A stretch of DNA of 64,000 bases from NCBI RefSeq assembly GCF_021390675.1, contig NZ_JAJEJV010000004.1:744001-808000 (forward strand), given 5' to 3'. This document shows positions 1-7,477 of the stretch, one piece after another. Both the position numbers and the translations under genes were made by a program. Position 1 is the stretch's first letter. Each line of letters starts with the position of its first letter. The DNA is from Dyella sp. 2HG41-7. Lineage in GTDB: Bacteria; Pseudomonadota; Gammaproteobacteria; Xanthomonadales; Rhodanobacteraceae. The notes under the pieces were generated by a model. That model had not been told where the DNA came from. It did no database searches and saw only the letters and a program-made list of their open reading frames with translations.

Positions 1-1177
1 GCGGCGTGATGGGCGTCGGCGGCGTCACGGGTGTGGGCGGTGTGGCCGGTGTTGGCGGCGTGGCAGGCGTCGCAAACGACTGCGGCGTGGACGCGAACAC
101 GAAAGCGGTTGTTGGCGGAGCCGTCGACTGCGATGCGGCATCGCCGGCGGTCACGCGATAAGGAAGAATGCCCACCGCAGCAATCGCCGCAACGAGCAGC
201 CAACTGCGCACGCGCGGCGTGCCGTCGTTCACACTTTGCTGCAGCATGATCAATCGCCTCTTTAAATGGAGGAAGGTCGACGACGCGCCGGCAAGACTGG
301 AATGCATCGGATCTACCACGCCCAGGCGCACCAGCAGATGCCCGTAGTGTTGGGGCGTTGCGTCGTGACGCTGCAGCACCTGCGCGTCGCACGCAGCTTC
401 GCGGTACACCGCGTACTCGCGCATCGCCCACACGACCATCGGATGAAAAAAGAACAGGCGCTGCGCGACAGCGGGTATCCAGCCCAGCCACAAATCGCCG
501 CGTCGGACATGCGCCAGCTCGTGCGCGATCGCCATCGACAATTCGTCCGACGACAACGTTTGTTCGGCGGGCAATAGCACGACGGGGCGCCAAAGACCGC
601 TGACTTGCGGCGAGACGATCGCATCGGAGACACGCAGTGCCGGTATGCGACGCATGCCGAGCGCGCGCGCCTGATTCGAGTAAAGGGTCTGCAATGCGGC
701 GCTTTCCGACGGTTTTGCTTCGCGCAGCAAGGCATGGCTTTCGAACCATTCCCGTGCGGTCAGCACGATCTGCAGCACGACAAAGGACAGCCACAGCAAC
801 ACCAGCGCTTCCGACCACGACCACGCGGACGTCGCCACGTGCGACGCAGATGCGCTGCCGAACGCTGCCGTCGCGGACAGCGCGCGGGGAACGTAGGCAG
901 GGTTGGTGGCGTGCACGTACTCGACGGCGACATGCGCCGAACTGTCCACGGCCACCGGTGCGGGCGTCAGCCATCGCAATTGCACCGGCGTTTTCACGGC
1001 CATGCCAAGCACGAGTTGCGCGGCGACGAGCCACCACAACATGCAACGAATCGAAGGCGCCAGCCGCGGCACGTAGCGCATCAACAACCACAATCCCGCG
1101 ATCAGCACGGTCGCTTGCGCCGTGGTCCAGATCAGGCGTGACAACAGCGTGTCGGCGAGAGGGATCAAGGTATCCAT
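1..1177 (-). CDS. BlaR1/MecR1-type M56 sensor metallopeptidase, 3' end outside window
   Basis: The protein reads from ATG at 1177 towards position 1 without a stop, so the C-terminus lies outside the window. Hydrophobic segments lie near residues 17-37, 43-61, 122-140 and around 318. The zinc-peptidase motif HELAH (about residues 219-223) is followed by RRGD and by a downstream EAACDAQ segment that carries the third metal ligand in this family. After the last membrane segment comes a Thr/Pro repeat (units of TPATP/TPVTP/TPITP), probably an extracytoplasmic stalk. In known systems M56 proteins sense envelope or beta-lactam stress and cleave the paired BlaI repressor. The start codon lies one base beyond the stop of that repressor, so the two are co-transcribed. 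The actual signal is unknown and no beta-lactamase gene is adjacent. Confidence 0.88.
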   Translation of the reverse strand, partial: MDTLIPLADTLLSRLIWTTAQATVLIAGLWLLMRYVPRLAPSIRCMLWWLVAAQLVLGMAVKTPVQLRWLTPAPVAVDSSAHVAVEYVHATNPAYVPRALSATAAFGSASASHVATSAWSWSEALVLLWLSFVVLQIVLTAREWFESHALLREAKPSESAALQTLYSNQARALGMRRIPALRVSDAIVSPQVSGLWRPVVLLPAEQTLSSDELSMAIAHELAHVRRGDLWLGWIPAVAQRLFFFHPMVVWAMREYAVYREAACDAQVLQRHDATPQHYGHLLVRLGVVDPMHSSLAGASSTFLHLKRRLIMLQQSVNDGTPRVRSWLLVAAIAAVGILPYRVTAGDAASQSTAPPTTAFVFASTPQSFATPATPPTPATPPTPVTPPTPITP

Positions 1178-1178
1178 A

Positions 1179-1565
1179 TCAAGCATCCTTGCGCCTGGAT
1201 TGCAGTTGCGCGACCAGCGCCTCGAGCTCGGCCAATTCGTTATCGCTGACGTCCGCCTTCTGCGACATCCACGCGACGAACGGCGAGAGCGAACCGGACA
1301 ACGTCTTCTCGACAAACTGACCCACGGCATTGTTCAACGCTTCGCCCGGTCCCGTCGCGGTGGTGTAGCGATAGACGCCTTCCACATGGCGGCGTTTCAG
1401 ATACGACTTCGCGCGCAAGCGCTCCATCATCGTCAACACGGTGGAGCGCGCCAGGCCACGCGACTCGCCGAAATCGGCGGCCACTTCGCCCACCGACGCG
1501 TGTTCGTGTTCGGCCAGGTAATGCAGGAGCGCGAGCTCCTGGTCGCCGATCGAGGGTTTGGTCAT
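1179..1565 (-). CDS. BlaI/MecI/CopY-family transcriptional repressor
   Basis: This 128-residue winged-helix protein has the usual family length. The N-terminal half (residues 1-75) carries the helix-turn-helix, with a VLTMMERLRAKSYLKRR stretch matching the recognition-helix and wing region of BlaI repressors. The C-terminal half is the dimerisation and cleavage region. It is the first gene of a two-gene operon with the M56 peptidase, which would cleave it to relieve repression. Two 18-bp palindromes of the TACA/TGTA type lie 16-62 bp upstream of its start, so it very likely represses its own operon. The regulated targets beyond the operon cannot be told from this window. Confidence 0.92.
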   Translation of the reverse strand: MTKPSIGDQELALLHYLAEHEHASVGEVAADFGESRGLARSTVLTMMERLRAKSYLKRRHVEGVYRYTTATGPGEALNNAVGQFVEKTLSGSLSPFVAWMSQKADVSDNELAELEALVAQLQSRRKDA

Positions 1566-1580
1566 GATGGTGCACTCGCC

Positions 1581-1627
1581 TGACTACAGTTGTAGTCAAC
1601 GCTACGCCATGACTACGCCTGTAGTCA
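1581..1627. promoter_or_regulatory. Two BlaI-type operators
   Basis: Two 18-bp palindromes lie at 1581-1598 (TGACTACAGTTGTAGTCA) and 1610-1627 (TGACTACGCCTGTAGTCA). Their starts are 29 bp apart, close to three helical turns. Both contain the ACTAC...GTAGT dyad typical of BlaI/MecI operators and sit just upstream of the repressor gene. I infer autoregulation of the repressor-peptidase operon. Confidence 0.85.
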
Positions 1628-1779
1628 ATAGGCCTTTCGACCGCCGAAACTGAATGCGCTCCCGTCTGAGCGCCAAGGGACATAGCACGAAGGTCACCCC
1701 TTGAGGTCACACAAGCTGCGCATACTTTCTTCGATGCCTGCATCGTGCCGGCGCCCTTAGCAGTCCAACGGATATCCCC

Positions 1780-2421
1780 ATGACTCCCCAGGAACAAACT
1801 CTTCTCGACGATTTCCTTCAGCGCCTGGCCGCCGTCAACGGCGTGGCCAAGGACGCGCAGGCCGATGCGCTGATTCACCAGCGCCTGGCCGGTCAGCCCG
1901 ATGCGTTGTACTTGCTCGTGCAACGCAGCTTGTTGCAACAGCACGCGCTGGACGCAGCCAAGGCGCAAATTGCGCAGTTGCAAGCGAAAGCGGCGGGCCA
2001 ACAGGGCGGCGGCAGTTTCCTCGGCGGACAGCCTTCCGCATGGGGCTCGGCGCCGCCGCCGATGCCGCAACAGCAAGCGGCCCCAACCTGGCGCGATCGT
2101 TTGTTCGGCGGCAGCAGCGCGCCCGCGCCGCAAAGCGCCGCGCCGAGTTTCCTGCAAAGCGCCGCAACCACGGCTGCCGGTGTCGCCGGCGGCATGTTCC
2201 TGTTCGACGGCATTGAAAGCCTGCTCGGCGGTCATCATGGCGGCGGACTCTTCGGCGGCGGCTTCGGCGGCCAGCCCGAAGTGATCGAAAACGTCACCGA
2301 AAACAATTTCTACGACGACGGCAACGCGTCGAACGGCGGCGGTCAGGATTTCACCAACACTGATTTCGACGACAACAACTTCGACGGCGGCGGATTCGAC
2401 GACGACAGCAGCTGGACGTGA
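1780..2421 (+). CDS. DUF2076 domain-containing protein
   Basis: This 213-residue protein starts MTPQEQTLLDDFLQRL and continues with a helical segment rich in Gln and Ala (residues 1-75), the signature of the DUF2076 family. The middle is Gly/Pro/Ala-rich, with a short hydrophobic Gly/Ala stretch near residues 125-145. The C-terminus is strongly acidic, rich in Asp, Asn and Gly. No signal peptide is evident. Family members are described only as putative periplasmic or membrane-associated proteins of unknown function. It stands alone between the BlaI operon and the nrd cluster and ends at a clear terminator. Confidence 0.85.
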   Translation: MTPQEQTLLDDFLQRLAAVNGVAKDAQADALIHQRLAGQPDALYLLVQRSLLQQHALDAAKAQIAQLQAKAAGQQGGGSFLGGQPSAWGSAPPPMPQQQAAPTWRDRLFGGSSAPAPQSAAPSFLQSAATTAAGVAGGMFLFDGIESLLGGHHGGGLFGGGFGGQPEVIENVTENNFYDDGNASNGGGQDFTNTDFDDNNFDGGGFDDDSSWT

Positions 2422-2448
2422 ATCACCGATCGCAACGCCCATAACGCA

Positions 2449-2481
2449 AACAGCCTCCATCGCGGAGGCTGTTTTGTTTTG
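2449..2481 (+). terminator. Rho-independent terminator after the DUF2076 gene
   Basis: A 10-bp perfect stem (AACAGCCTCC / GGAGGCTGTT) with the loop ATCGC is followed by a T-rich tail, TTGTTTTG. It lies 28 bp after the stop codon of the DUF2076 gene. Confidence 0.85.
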
Positions 2482-2497
2482 CAACGACGCAAACGCG

Positions 2498-2944
2498 TTA
2501 AGCGTCGAGCTGCTTGCTAAAGAAGATGCGGTAATTGCCCGGCGGATCGCTGGGAATCGATCCCATCTCCACCCAGCCGTTTTTCTTGTAGAACTCAGGC
2601 GCCTGAAACGTATTGGTGTGCAACAAGCCGTGGCGGCAGCCGCGACGTACCGCTTCCTCTTCGGCCATGCGCAACACGCGGCTACCCAAGCCCGTGCCGC
2701 GCAGCGATTCGGCCACGAAAAACACCTCGACAAACAACATCCCGCGCGACGTGCGGCCCGTAAGCCCGCCTAGCACGTCGCCGGTTTCGGGATCTTTCAC
2801 CAGCACGGCGAGCGCGCGTTGATCGTCGATGCGCGTGGCAGCCAGATTGAACTGACTCAACTGCGCGCGAACCGACAGCACATCGGCAGGGTCCGGCGTA
2901 TCGGTAAGAATGACAAGCGGCATGTTCATGACGACAGATTGCAT
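2498..2944 (-). CDS. GNAT-family N-acetyltransferase
   Basis: This protein of about 148 residues has the GNAT fold. The acetyl-CoA pyrophosphate loop is visible as ESLRGTGLGSRVL, and near the C-terminus comes a typical APEFYKKNGW motif. The ATG at 2944 overlaps the nrdB stop by one base (TGATG), so translation is probably coupled to nrdB. Internal ATGs at 2929 and 2923 are alternative starts. The acetylated substrate is unknown. Its place directly behind nrdB suggests only co-transcription, not a proven link to nucleotide metabolism. Confidence 0.82.
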   Translation of the reverse strand: MQSVVMNMPLVILTDTPDPADVLSVRAQLSQFNLAATRIDDQRALAVLVKDPETGDVLGGLTGRTSRGMLFVEVFFVAESLRGTGLGSRVLRMAEEEAVRRGCRHGLLHTNTFQAPEFYKKNGWVEMGSIPSDPPGNYRIFFSKQLDA

Positions 2945-3963
2945 CAGAACGCCATGTCGAACGCCACCTCTCCCTCCACGCCCACCTGATAGGCCGACAC
3001 GCGCCGCTCGAAAAAGTTGGTGACTTCCTGCACGTCCTGCAGGTCCATAAAGTCGAACGGGTTCTTGGCGCCGTACTTCTTCGGCAGATCGAGCTGGGCG
3101 AGGCGTTGATCGGCGCAATATTCCAGGTATTGGCGCATATCCTTCACCGACAAGCCGGCCACGCCGCCGGAAAGCACGTCTTCGGCAAACTGCGTTTCGC
3201 AGGCGATGGCTTCTTCCAGCATGGCTTCGACATCTGCACGCATCGCGTCGTCGAACAAATCCGGATCTTGCGCGCGCACGGTGCGCACCACGGAAAAAGC
3301 GAACGCCATATGACCCGATTCGTCGCGGAACACCCAATTGGTGCCCGACGCCAAGCCATGCAGCAGTCCGCGCGAGCGCAGGAAATACACGTACGCAAAC
3401 GCGGCAAAGAAAAACAGCCCTTCGATGCAGGCCGCGAAACAGATCAGGTTCAGCAGAAACTGACGGCGCTGCTCGCGCGTTTCCAGTCGCCGCAAGTCCT
3501 GGACGGAGTCGATCCACTTAAAGCAGAACGCACCTTTCTGCTTGATCGACGGAATGTTTTCGATCGCGGCAAACGCTTTATTGCGCTCGTTCGGATCGGG
3601 GATGTAAGTGTCCAGCAACGTGAGATAGAACTGCACATGCAGCGCTTCTTCGAACAACTGGCGCGACAAATACATGCGCGCTTCCGGCGCGTTGATGTGC
3701 TGATAAAGGTTCAACACCAGGTTGTTCGCGACGATGGTGTCGCCCGTAGCGAAGAATGCCACTAAACGATGGATCAGGTGACGATCCGCATCCGTCATCT
3801 TCGACTTGAGGTCGGTGACGTCGAGCGAAAAATCCACTTCTTCCACCGTCCAGGTGTTTTTGATCGCGTTGCGATACATCTCGTAGAACTCGGGGTAGCG
3901 CATCGGGCGCAGGGTGAGTTCGAAGCCGGGGTCGAGGATGTGTTGGGGTTGCGAGGCGTTCAA
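2944..3963 (-). CDS. nrdB: Ribonucleoside-diphosphate reductase, class Ia, beta subunit
   Basis: The protein is the radical-generating small subunit that, with NrdA, reduces ribonucleoside diphosphates to deoxyribonucleotides. It has about 339 residues. Di-iron ligands are recognisable: Asp75 (ATGDT), Glu106 and His109 (EEALH), then a later Glu (IEGLFF) and Glu/His (RDESGHM). The radical tyrosine is four residues after the ligand His, at Tyr113. I place the start at TTG 3963 because a GAGGA ribosome-binding site lies 7 bases upstream and the family begins at this point. The reading frame stays open upstream, but that part reads through a dispersed repeat (VVPAKARTQ). A GIY-YIG gene on the other strand separates it from nrdA. 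Confidence 0.93.
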   Translation of the reverse strand: MNASQPQHILDPGFELTLRPMRYPEFYEMYRNAIKNTWTVEEVDFSLDVTDLKSKMTDADRHLIHRLVAFFATGDTIVANNLVLNLYQHINAPEARMYLSRQLFEEALHVQFYLTLLDTYIPDPNERNKAFAAIENIPSIKQKGAFCFKWIDSVQDLRRLETREQRRQFLLNLICFAACIEGLFFFAAFAYVYFLRSRGLLHGLASGTNWVFRDESGHMAFAFSVVRTVRAQDPDLFDDAMRADVEAMLEEAIACETQFAEDVLSGGVAGLSVKDMRQYLEYCADQRLAQLDLPKKYGAKNPFDFMDLQDVQEVTNFFERRVSAYQVGVEGEVAFDMAF

Positions 3964-3990
3964 CGTGATGTCCTCAGGAAATTTTGTAGG

Positions 3991-4029
3991 AAGTCGCTGG
4001 GTCCGGGCTTTCGCCGGGACGACGAGTGT
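3991..4029. repeat. GC-rich palindromic repeat, left flank of the GIY-YIG cassette
   Basis: This 39-bp unit begins AAGTCGCTGGGTCCGGGC and contains the imperfect palindrome CCGGGCTTTCGCCGGG. A near-identical copy in direct orientation lies at 4430-4468, and an inverted related copy lies at 4377-4410. It sits 28 bp upstream of the proposed nrdB start. Confidence 0.85.
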
Positions 4030-4063
4030 GAGGGGTGTTGGAGGATTTGCCGGAAGCAAATGG

Positions 4064-4375
4064 ATGCCGAAAATCGTCATCATGAGATCGCGGCAACCCA
4101 GTGTTTATATACTTGCTAGTAGACGGAACGGTGTTTTGTACGTCGGGGTAACCTCGGATCTGGTTCAACGAGTGTGGCAACATCGTTCTGGCTTTATTTC
4201 GAGCTTCACGAGAGCTCACGCTGCATATTGCCTCGTCTGGTATGAGCTGCACGAAACGATGGAATCAGCGATAAGCCGCGAGAAGTTATTGAAGAAGTGG
4301 CATCGCCAATGGAAGTTAGAACTCGTTGAGCGTTTCAATCCGTACTGGAACGACCTTTATCCAACCTTGCTTTAA
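4064..4375 (+). CDS. GIY-YIG nuclease-like small protein
   Basis: This 103-residue protein consists of one GIY-YIG domain. VYIL and LYVGVTSDL correspond to the GIY and YIG strands. They are followed by QRVWQHRSG with the conserved Arg and His, and by MESAISREKLLKKW with the conserved catalytic Glu. Small stand-alone members of this UvrC-N-like family are common in proteobacteria and their role is not established. The start at 4064 is chosen because GGAAG lies 7 bases upstream; ATG 4082 is an alternative. The gene lies between nrdA and nrdB on the opposite strand, framed by dispersed GC-rich repeats, which suggests it arrived as a small mobile cassette. Confidence 0.85.
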   Translation: MPKIVIMRSRQPSVYILASRRNGVLYVGVTSDLVQRVWQHRSGFISSFTRAHAAYCLVWYELHETMESAISREKLLKKWHRQWKLELVERFNPYWNDLYPTLL

Positions 4376-4376
4376 A

Positions 4377-4468
4377 CCCGTCGCCCCGGCGAAGGCCGGG
4401 GCCTAGTGTCTTTTGCTCGTCTGTAACTGAAGTCGCTGGGCCCCGGCTTTCGCCGGGGCGACGAGACT
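4377..4468. repeat. Pair of inverted GC-rich repeats, right flank of the GIY-YIG cassette
   Basis: One copy (4377-4410, with core CCCCGGCGAAGGCCGGGG) is inverted relative to the next (4430-4468, with core CCCCGGCTTTCGCCGGGG). The second copy is a direct repeat of 3991-4029 and ends at the TAA stop codon of nrdA (4469-4471). The core GGCGAAGGCCGG recurs in the repeat pair at 43390-43506. Confidence 0.85.
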
Positions 4469-6964
4469 TTATTGGCAAGCCTCGCAGTACTCGGGATTTT
4501 CGAGAGAACAGAACACGGCGGCCGTCGCTTCATCCTGCGCGCTGGGCGCAAGCACAGCAGTCGCCGACGCAGTCACCGTCGTCTTCGCTATCTTCGTCGC
4601 CGGACGCGAGCGCAAGTAATACGTCGTTTTGACGCCAGACTTCCACGCGTACATGTACATCGAGCTCAGCTGCCCAATGTTCGGGTTCTCCATAAACAAA
4701 TTCAGCGACTGGCTTTGATCGATATACGCACCGCGTGCGGCGGCCAAGTCGATCAACACTTTCTGCGGCAACTCCCACACGGTGCGATAGATTGAGCGCA
4801 GGCGTTCCGGAATCGCGGCGATGTTCTGGATCGAACCTTCCGCAAGCTTGATCGCGTCGCGGACTTCGGGCGTCCACAATCCCAATGTTTTCAGCTCTTC
4901 CACCAGGTAGCGATTCACTACCAGAAAGTCGCCCGACAAGGTCTCGCGCTTGAACAGGTTGCTGACTTGCGGCTCGATGCATTCGTAGCAGCCGGCAATG
5001 GACGCGATGGTTGCGGTGGGCGCAATGGCGATCAGCAGCGAGTTGCGCAAGCCATTCGTTTTGATCGCGTCGCGCAACGCGTCCCAGCGAGCGGTGTCGT
5101 GCGGCGTTGCGGCTTTCCAGTAGTCGAACTGCAATTCGCCGTGGGCCGCGCGGGTTTCGGCAAAGCCCGGGTGCGCGCCGCTTTGCTCGGCTAAGGCGTT
5201 CGATTGCGCCAACGCGTTGTAGTAGATCTCTTCGGCGATGCGCGTGGAAAGCGCTAGCGCTTCGGCCGAATCGAAAGGTAGGCGCAGCTTGAAGAACACA
5301 TCCTGCAAGCCCATCACACCCAGGCCCACCGGGCGCCATTTGCGATTGGCCGTCGCGGCTGTGTCGATCGGATAGAAGTTCAGATCGATCACACGATCGA
5401 GCTGCCGCACCGCGGTGCGCACGGTGGTGGCGAGTTTGGCGAAATCGAACGCGCCATCCACGACATGGCGGGAGAGGTTGATTGAGCCGAGATTGCAAAC
5501 CGCGGTTTCACCGGCGTTGGTGACTTCCAGAATCTCGGTGCACAGATTCGAGAGATGAATGACGTTCTCAGGCTTTGCCGTCTGATTGCTGGTGGCGTTG
5601 CTGCGATCCTTGAAAGTCATCCAGCCGTTGCCGGTCTGCGCCAGCGTGCGCAACATGCGTGCATACAGTTCGCGTGCCTTGACCGTTTTGACCGCCAAAC
5701 CTTCGGCTTCCGCCTTGTGGTAGGCGCGTTCGAAGGTTTCGCCCCAGGTGTCCACGAAATGCGGCACGACTTTGGGATCGAACAGCGACCAGTTGCCGTC
5801 GTGCTCGACGCGGCGCATGAATTCGTCGGGAATCCAGTTGGCGAGGTTGAGGTTGTGCGTGCGGCGCGCTTCATCGCCGGTGTTATCGCGCAGTTCCAGA
5901 AACTCTTCGATATCCGCGTGCCACGGTTCCAGATACACGCACGCCGCGCCTTTGCGCTTGCCACCTTGATTCACGGCGGCGACGGACGCATCCAGCGTTT
6001 TTAGCCACGGCACCAAACCGTTCGAGTGTCCGTTGGTGCCTTTGATCAGCGAACCGCGCGAGCGCACGCGCGAATATGCCAAGCCGATACCACCGGCGAA
6101 TTTGCTGAGCTTGGCGACGTCGCCGTACTTCTCGTAAATCGATTCCAACGAATCCTGCGGCGAATCGAGCAGGAAGCACGAACTCAACTGTTCGTGCGCC
6201 GTACCGGCGTTGAAAAGCGTCGGCGAGCTGGCGATGTACTCTAGCGAGGAGAACAAACGATACAGCTCCAGCGTCTCGGCGATATCGTTGCCGCCGAGCG
6301 CACAGGCGATACGCATAAAAAAATACGGCGGTGTTTCGATCACCTTGCGCAATTGCGGATGACGCAACAGATAGCGGTCGTAGACCGTACGCAAACCGAA
6401 GTATTCAAAGCGGCGCGTGGCGAGCGGATCGATCGCGTCGTTGAGCTTGCGCGCATTGGCCATCACGAAATCGCGCAAACGCTCATTGGCGATGCCCAGT
6501 TCCGCGCCACGCGCGATGGATTGCGAAAAACTCTGGATTTCCTGGCCGCTCACTTCCTTGTCGATAAAGGCGCTGAGCAGGCGCGCGGCGAGCTGGCCGT
6601 ATTCGGGTTCTTCCGCGGTCAAGGCTGCGGAGGTGCGAATGGAAAGCTGATCGAGCTCTTGCGTGCTGGCGCCGTCGTACAAGCCGCCGATGGTTTTCAG
6701 CGCGACGCGCAACGGATCGACGCCGTGCAAACCTTCCGCGCTGCGCGTGACGGCGCGCACGATCTTGTTGACGTCGACGACTTCGTGTCGGCCGTTGCGC
6801 TTGGTGACGCGCATCTGGCCGGGGTTGTGCGGGGGCGTGAGGGCGAACGGTGTTTCGGCAGTGGCGGACATCGTGAGGTTCGTGTTCGTGGCGTCGGCGG
6901 AAAACGCGGACGTGTCAGCGCGAACGTCGTTACGCTCGCGCGATTCGGTATCGATAGGCTGCAT
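4469..6964 (-). CDS. nrdA: Ribonucleoside-diphosphate reductase, class Ia, alpha subunit
   Basis: This is the catalytic large subunit, about 831 residues. An ATP-cone allosteric domain (MRVTKRNGRHEVVDVNKIV) is followed by the ten-stranded barrel. Active-site features are visible: a first redox Cys in LSSCFLLDS, the NLCTE motif holding the catalytic Asn, Cys and Glu, and AVCNLGSINL with the second redox Cys. The C-terminal tail has the redox pair CEACQ. The start at ATG 6964 has GGAG 9 bases upstream; the frame stays open to 7006 but without better support. The gene lies behind a cobalamin riboswitch and a promoter with NrdR-like and DnaA boxes, and is separated from nrdB by the GIY-YIG cassette. 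Confidence 0.96.
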   Translation of the reverse strand: MQPIDTESRERNDVRADTSAFSADATNTNLTMSATAETPFALTPPHNPGQMRVTKRNGRHEVVDVNKIVRAVTRSAEGLHGVDPLRVALKTIGGLYDGASTQELDQLSIRTSAALTAEEPEYGQLAARLLSAFIDKEVSGQEIQSFSQSIARGAELGIANERLRDFVMANARKLNDAIDPLATRRFEYFGLRTVYDRYLLRHPQLRKVIETPPYFFMRIACALGGNDIAETLELYRLFSSLEYIASSPTLFNAGTAHEQLSSCFLLDSPQDSLESIYEKYGDVAKLSKFAGGIGLAYSRVRSRGSLIKGTNGHSNGLVPWLKTLDASVAAVNQGGKRKGAACVYLEPWHADIEEFLELRDNTGDEARRTHNLNLANWIPDEFMRRVEHDGNWSLFDPKVVPHFVDTWGETFERAYHKAEAEGLAVKTVKARELYARMLRTLAQTGNGWMTFKDRSNATSNQTAKPENVIHLSNLCTEILEVTNAGETAVCNLGSINLSRHVVDGAFDFAKLATTVRTAVRQLDRVIDLNFYPIDTAATANRKWRPVGLGVMGLQDVFFKLRLPFDSAEALALSTRIAEEIYYNALAQSNALAEQSGAHPGFAETRAAHGELQFDYWKAATPHDTARWDALRDAIKTNGLRNSLLIAIAPTATIASIAGCYECIEPQVSNLFKRETLSGDFLVVNRYLVEELKTLGLWTPEVRDAIKLAEGSIQNIAAIPERLRSIYRTVWELPQKVLIDLAAARGAYIDQSQSLNLFMENPNIGQLSSMYMYAWKSGVKTTYYLRSRPATKIAKTTVTASATAVLAPSAQDEATAAVFCSLENPEYCEACQ

Positions 6965-7149
6965 GGTGGGCGCTCCGGCTATGGAGCCTGTCCAGGCCGG
7001 ACGCATCCGGTTGAAGAGGACAGACTCCTAGGTCTCAACCGCCTGCTCCCGCGCGCAGGGCTGATGTGGCGGTTTGCGCGGTCGATCGCCCGACACGGGT
7101 AAGACATCCGCGTCGTGCGACATACCTCCCCGCGGAGGCCGTCACGAGC

Positions 7150-7171
7150 GGCATGACATTCCGGTCATGCC
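7150..7171 (-). other. Hairpin in the nrdA leader, possible riboswitch expression platform
   Basis: A perfect 8-bp stem (GGCATGAC / GTCATGCC) with the loop ATTCCG lies immediately downstream of the B12 box in the leader transcript. No U-tract follows, so it does not look like an intrinsic terminator. It may be part of the riboswitch switching module or a leader-stabilising hairpin. Confidence 0.5.
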
Positions 7172-7173
7172 GT

Positions 7174-7335
7174 GTCGGCAGGTCTTCGGACTTGCGGATG
7201 TGAGCCTTGCGGCCCGCCTACTCACCCTGCTTCCCGGCCGGCGAAGGCCAGTGCGTCATTGGGCTTTGGTCTCCGCTTACCGCTGCGGGGCAGTTCCGGA
7301 TTCCCACCGGATTCCCGAGTCGCCCTCAGATTGCT
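7174..7335 (-). ncRNA. Cobalamin (B12) riboswitch upstream of nrdA
   Basis: Read on the minus strand, the leader contains the conserved elements in order: GGGAATCCGGTGGGAATCC, then ACTGCCCCGCAGCGG, then CACTGG, CCGGGAAG, and finally the B12 box AAGTCCGAAGACCTGCC (about 7177-7193). The aptamer starts some 20 nt after the predicted transcription start and ends about 210 nt before the nrdA start codon. In bacteria that also own a B12-dependent class II reductase, such switches turn off the B12-independent enzyme when cobalamin is available. That is the likely role here, although no nrdJ is in the window. Confidence 0.93.
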
Positions 7336-7355
7336 CCGATTGCGACGACCGACGA

Positions 7356-7403
7356 GCACAACATATCGGGGTAGTCGGGATCGGTCAACCCAATAACTTG
7401 TGG
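7356..7403 (-). promoter_or_regulatory. nrdAB promoter with two NrdR-like boxes
   Basis: On the minus strand a -35 element TTGACC (7388-7383) and a -10 element TATGTT (7365-7360) are separated by exactly 17 bp. Two 16-bp sequences resemble the NrdR box consensus (ACACAATATATTGTGT): CCACAAGTTATTGGGT (7403-7388, 12 matches) and CCCCGATATGTTGTGC (7371-7356, 11 matches). Their centres are 32 bp apart, the usual spacing of NrdR box pairs, and the second covers the -10 element. I infer repression by NrdR, which senses dATP/ATP. Confidence 0.75.
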
Positions 7404-7419
7404 ATAAGCCGGTGGATAA
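7399..7419 (-). promoter_or_regulatory. Two DnaA boxes upstream of the nrdA promoter
   Basis: On the minus strand TTATCCACA (7407-7399) is a perfect DnaA box, and TTATCCACC (7419-7411) differs at one base. They are 12 bp apart and lie just upstream of the -35 element, the first overlapping the upstream NrdR-like box. DnaA regulates nrdAB through similar sites in E. coli, so DnaA control is likely here. Confidence 0.75.
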
Positions 7420-7477
7420 GCGGCGTGGCGCCAAGCCGGATGCGGCTTAAAAATTTTTTGATCAAGACGGGTCGCGG

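Noticed and set aside
1240-2733. Long antisense frame of 497 codons over the DUF2076 gene and the BlaI operators
   Set aside because: It crosses a well-supported gene, a terminator and a promoter region; a high-GC shadow.
7150-7171. Hairpin after the B12 box as an intrinsic terminator
   Set aside because: No U-tract follows the stem on the nrdA strand, so I list it only as a possible expression-platform hairpin.
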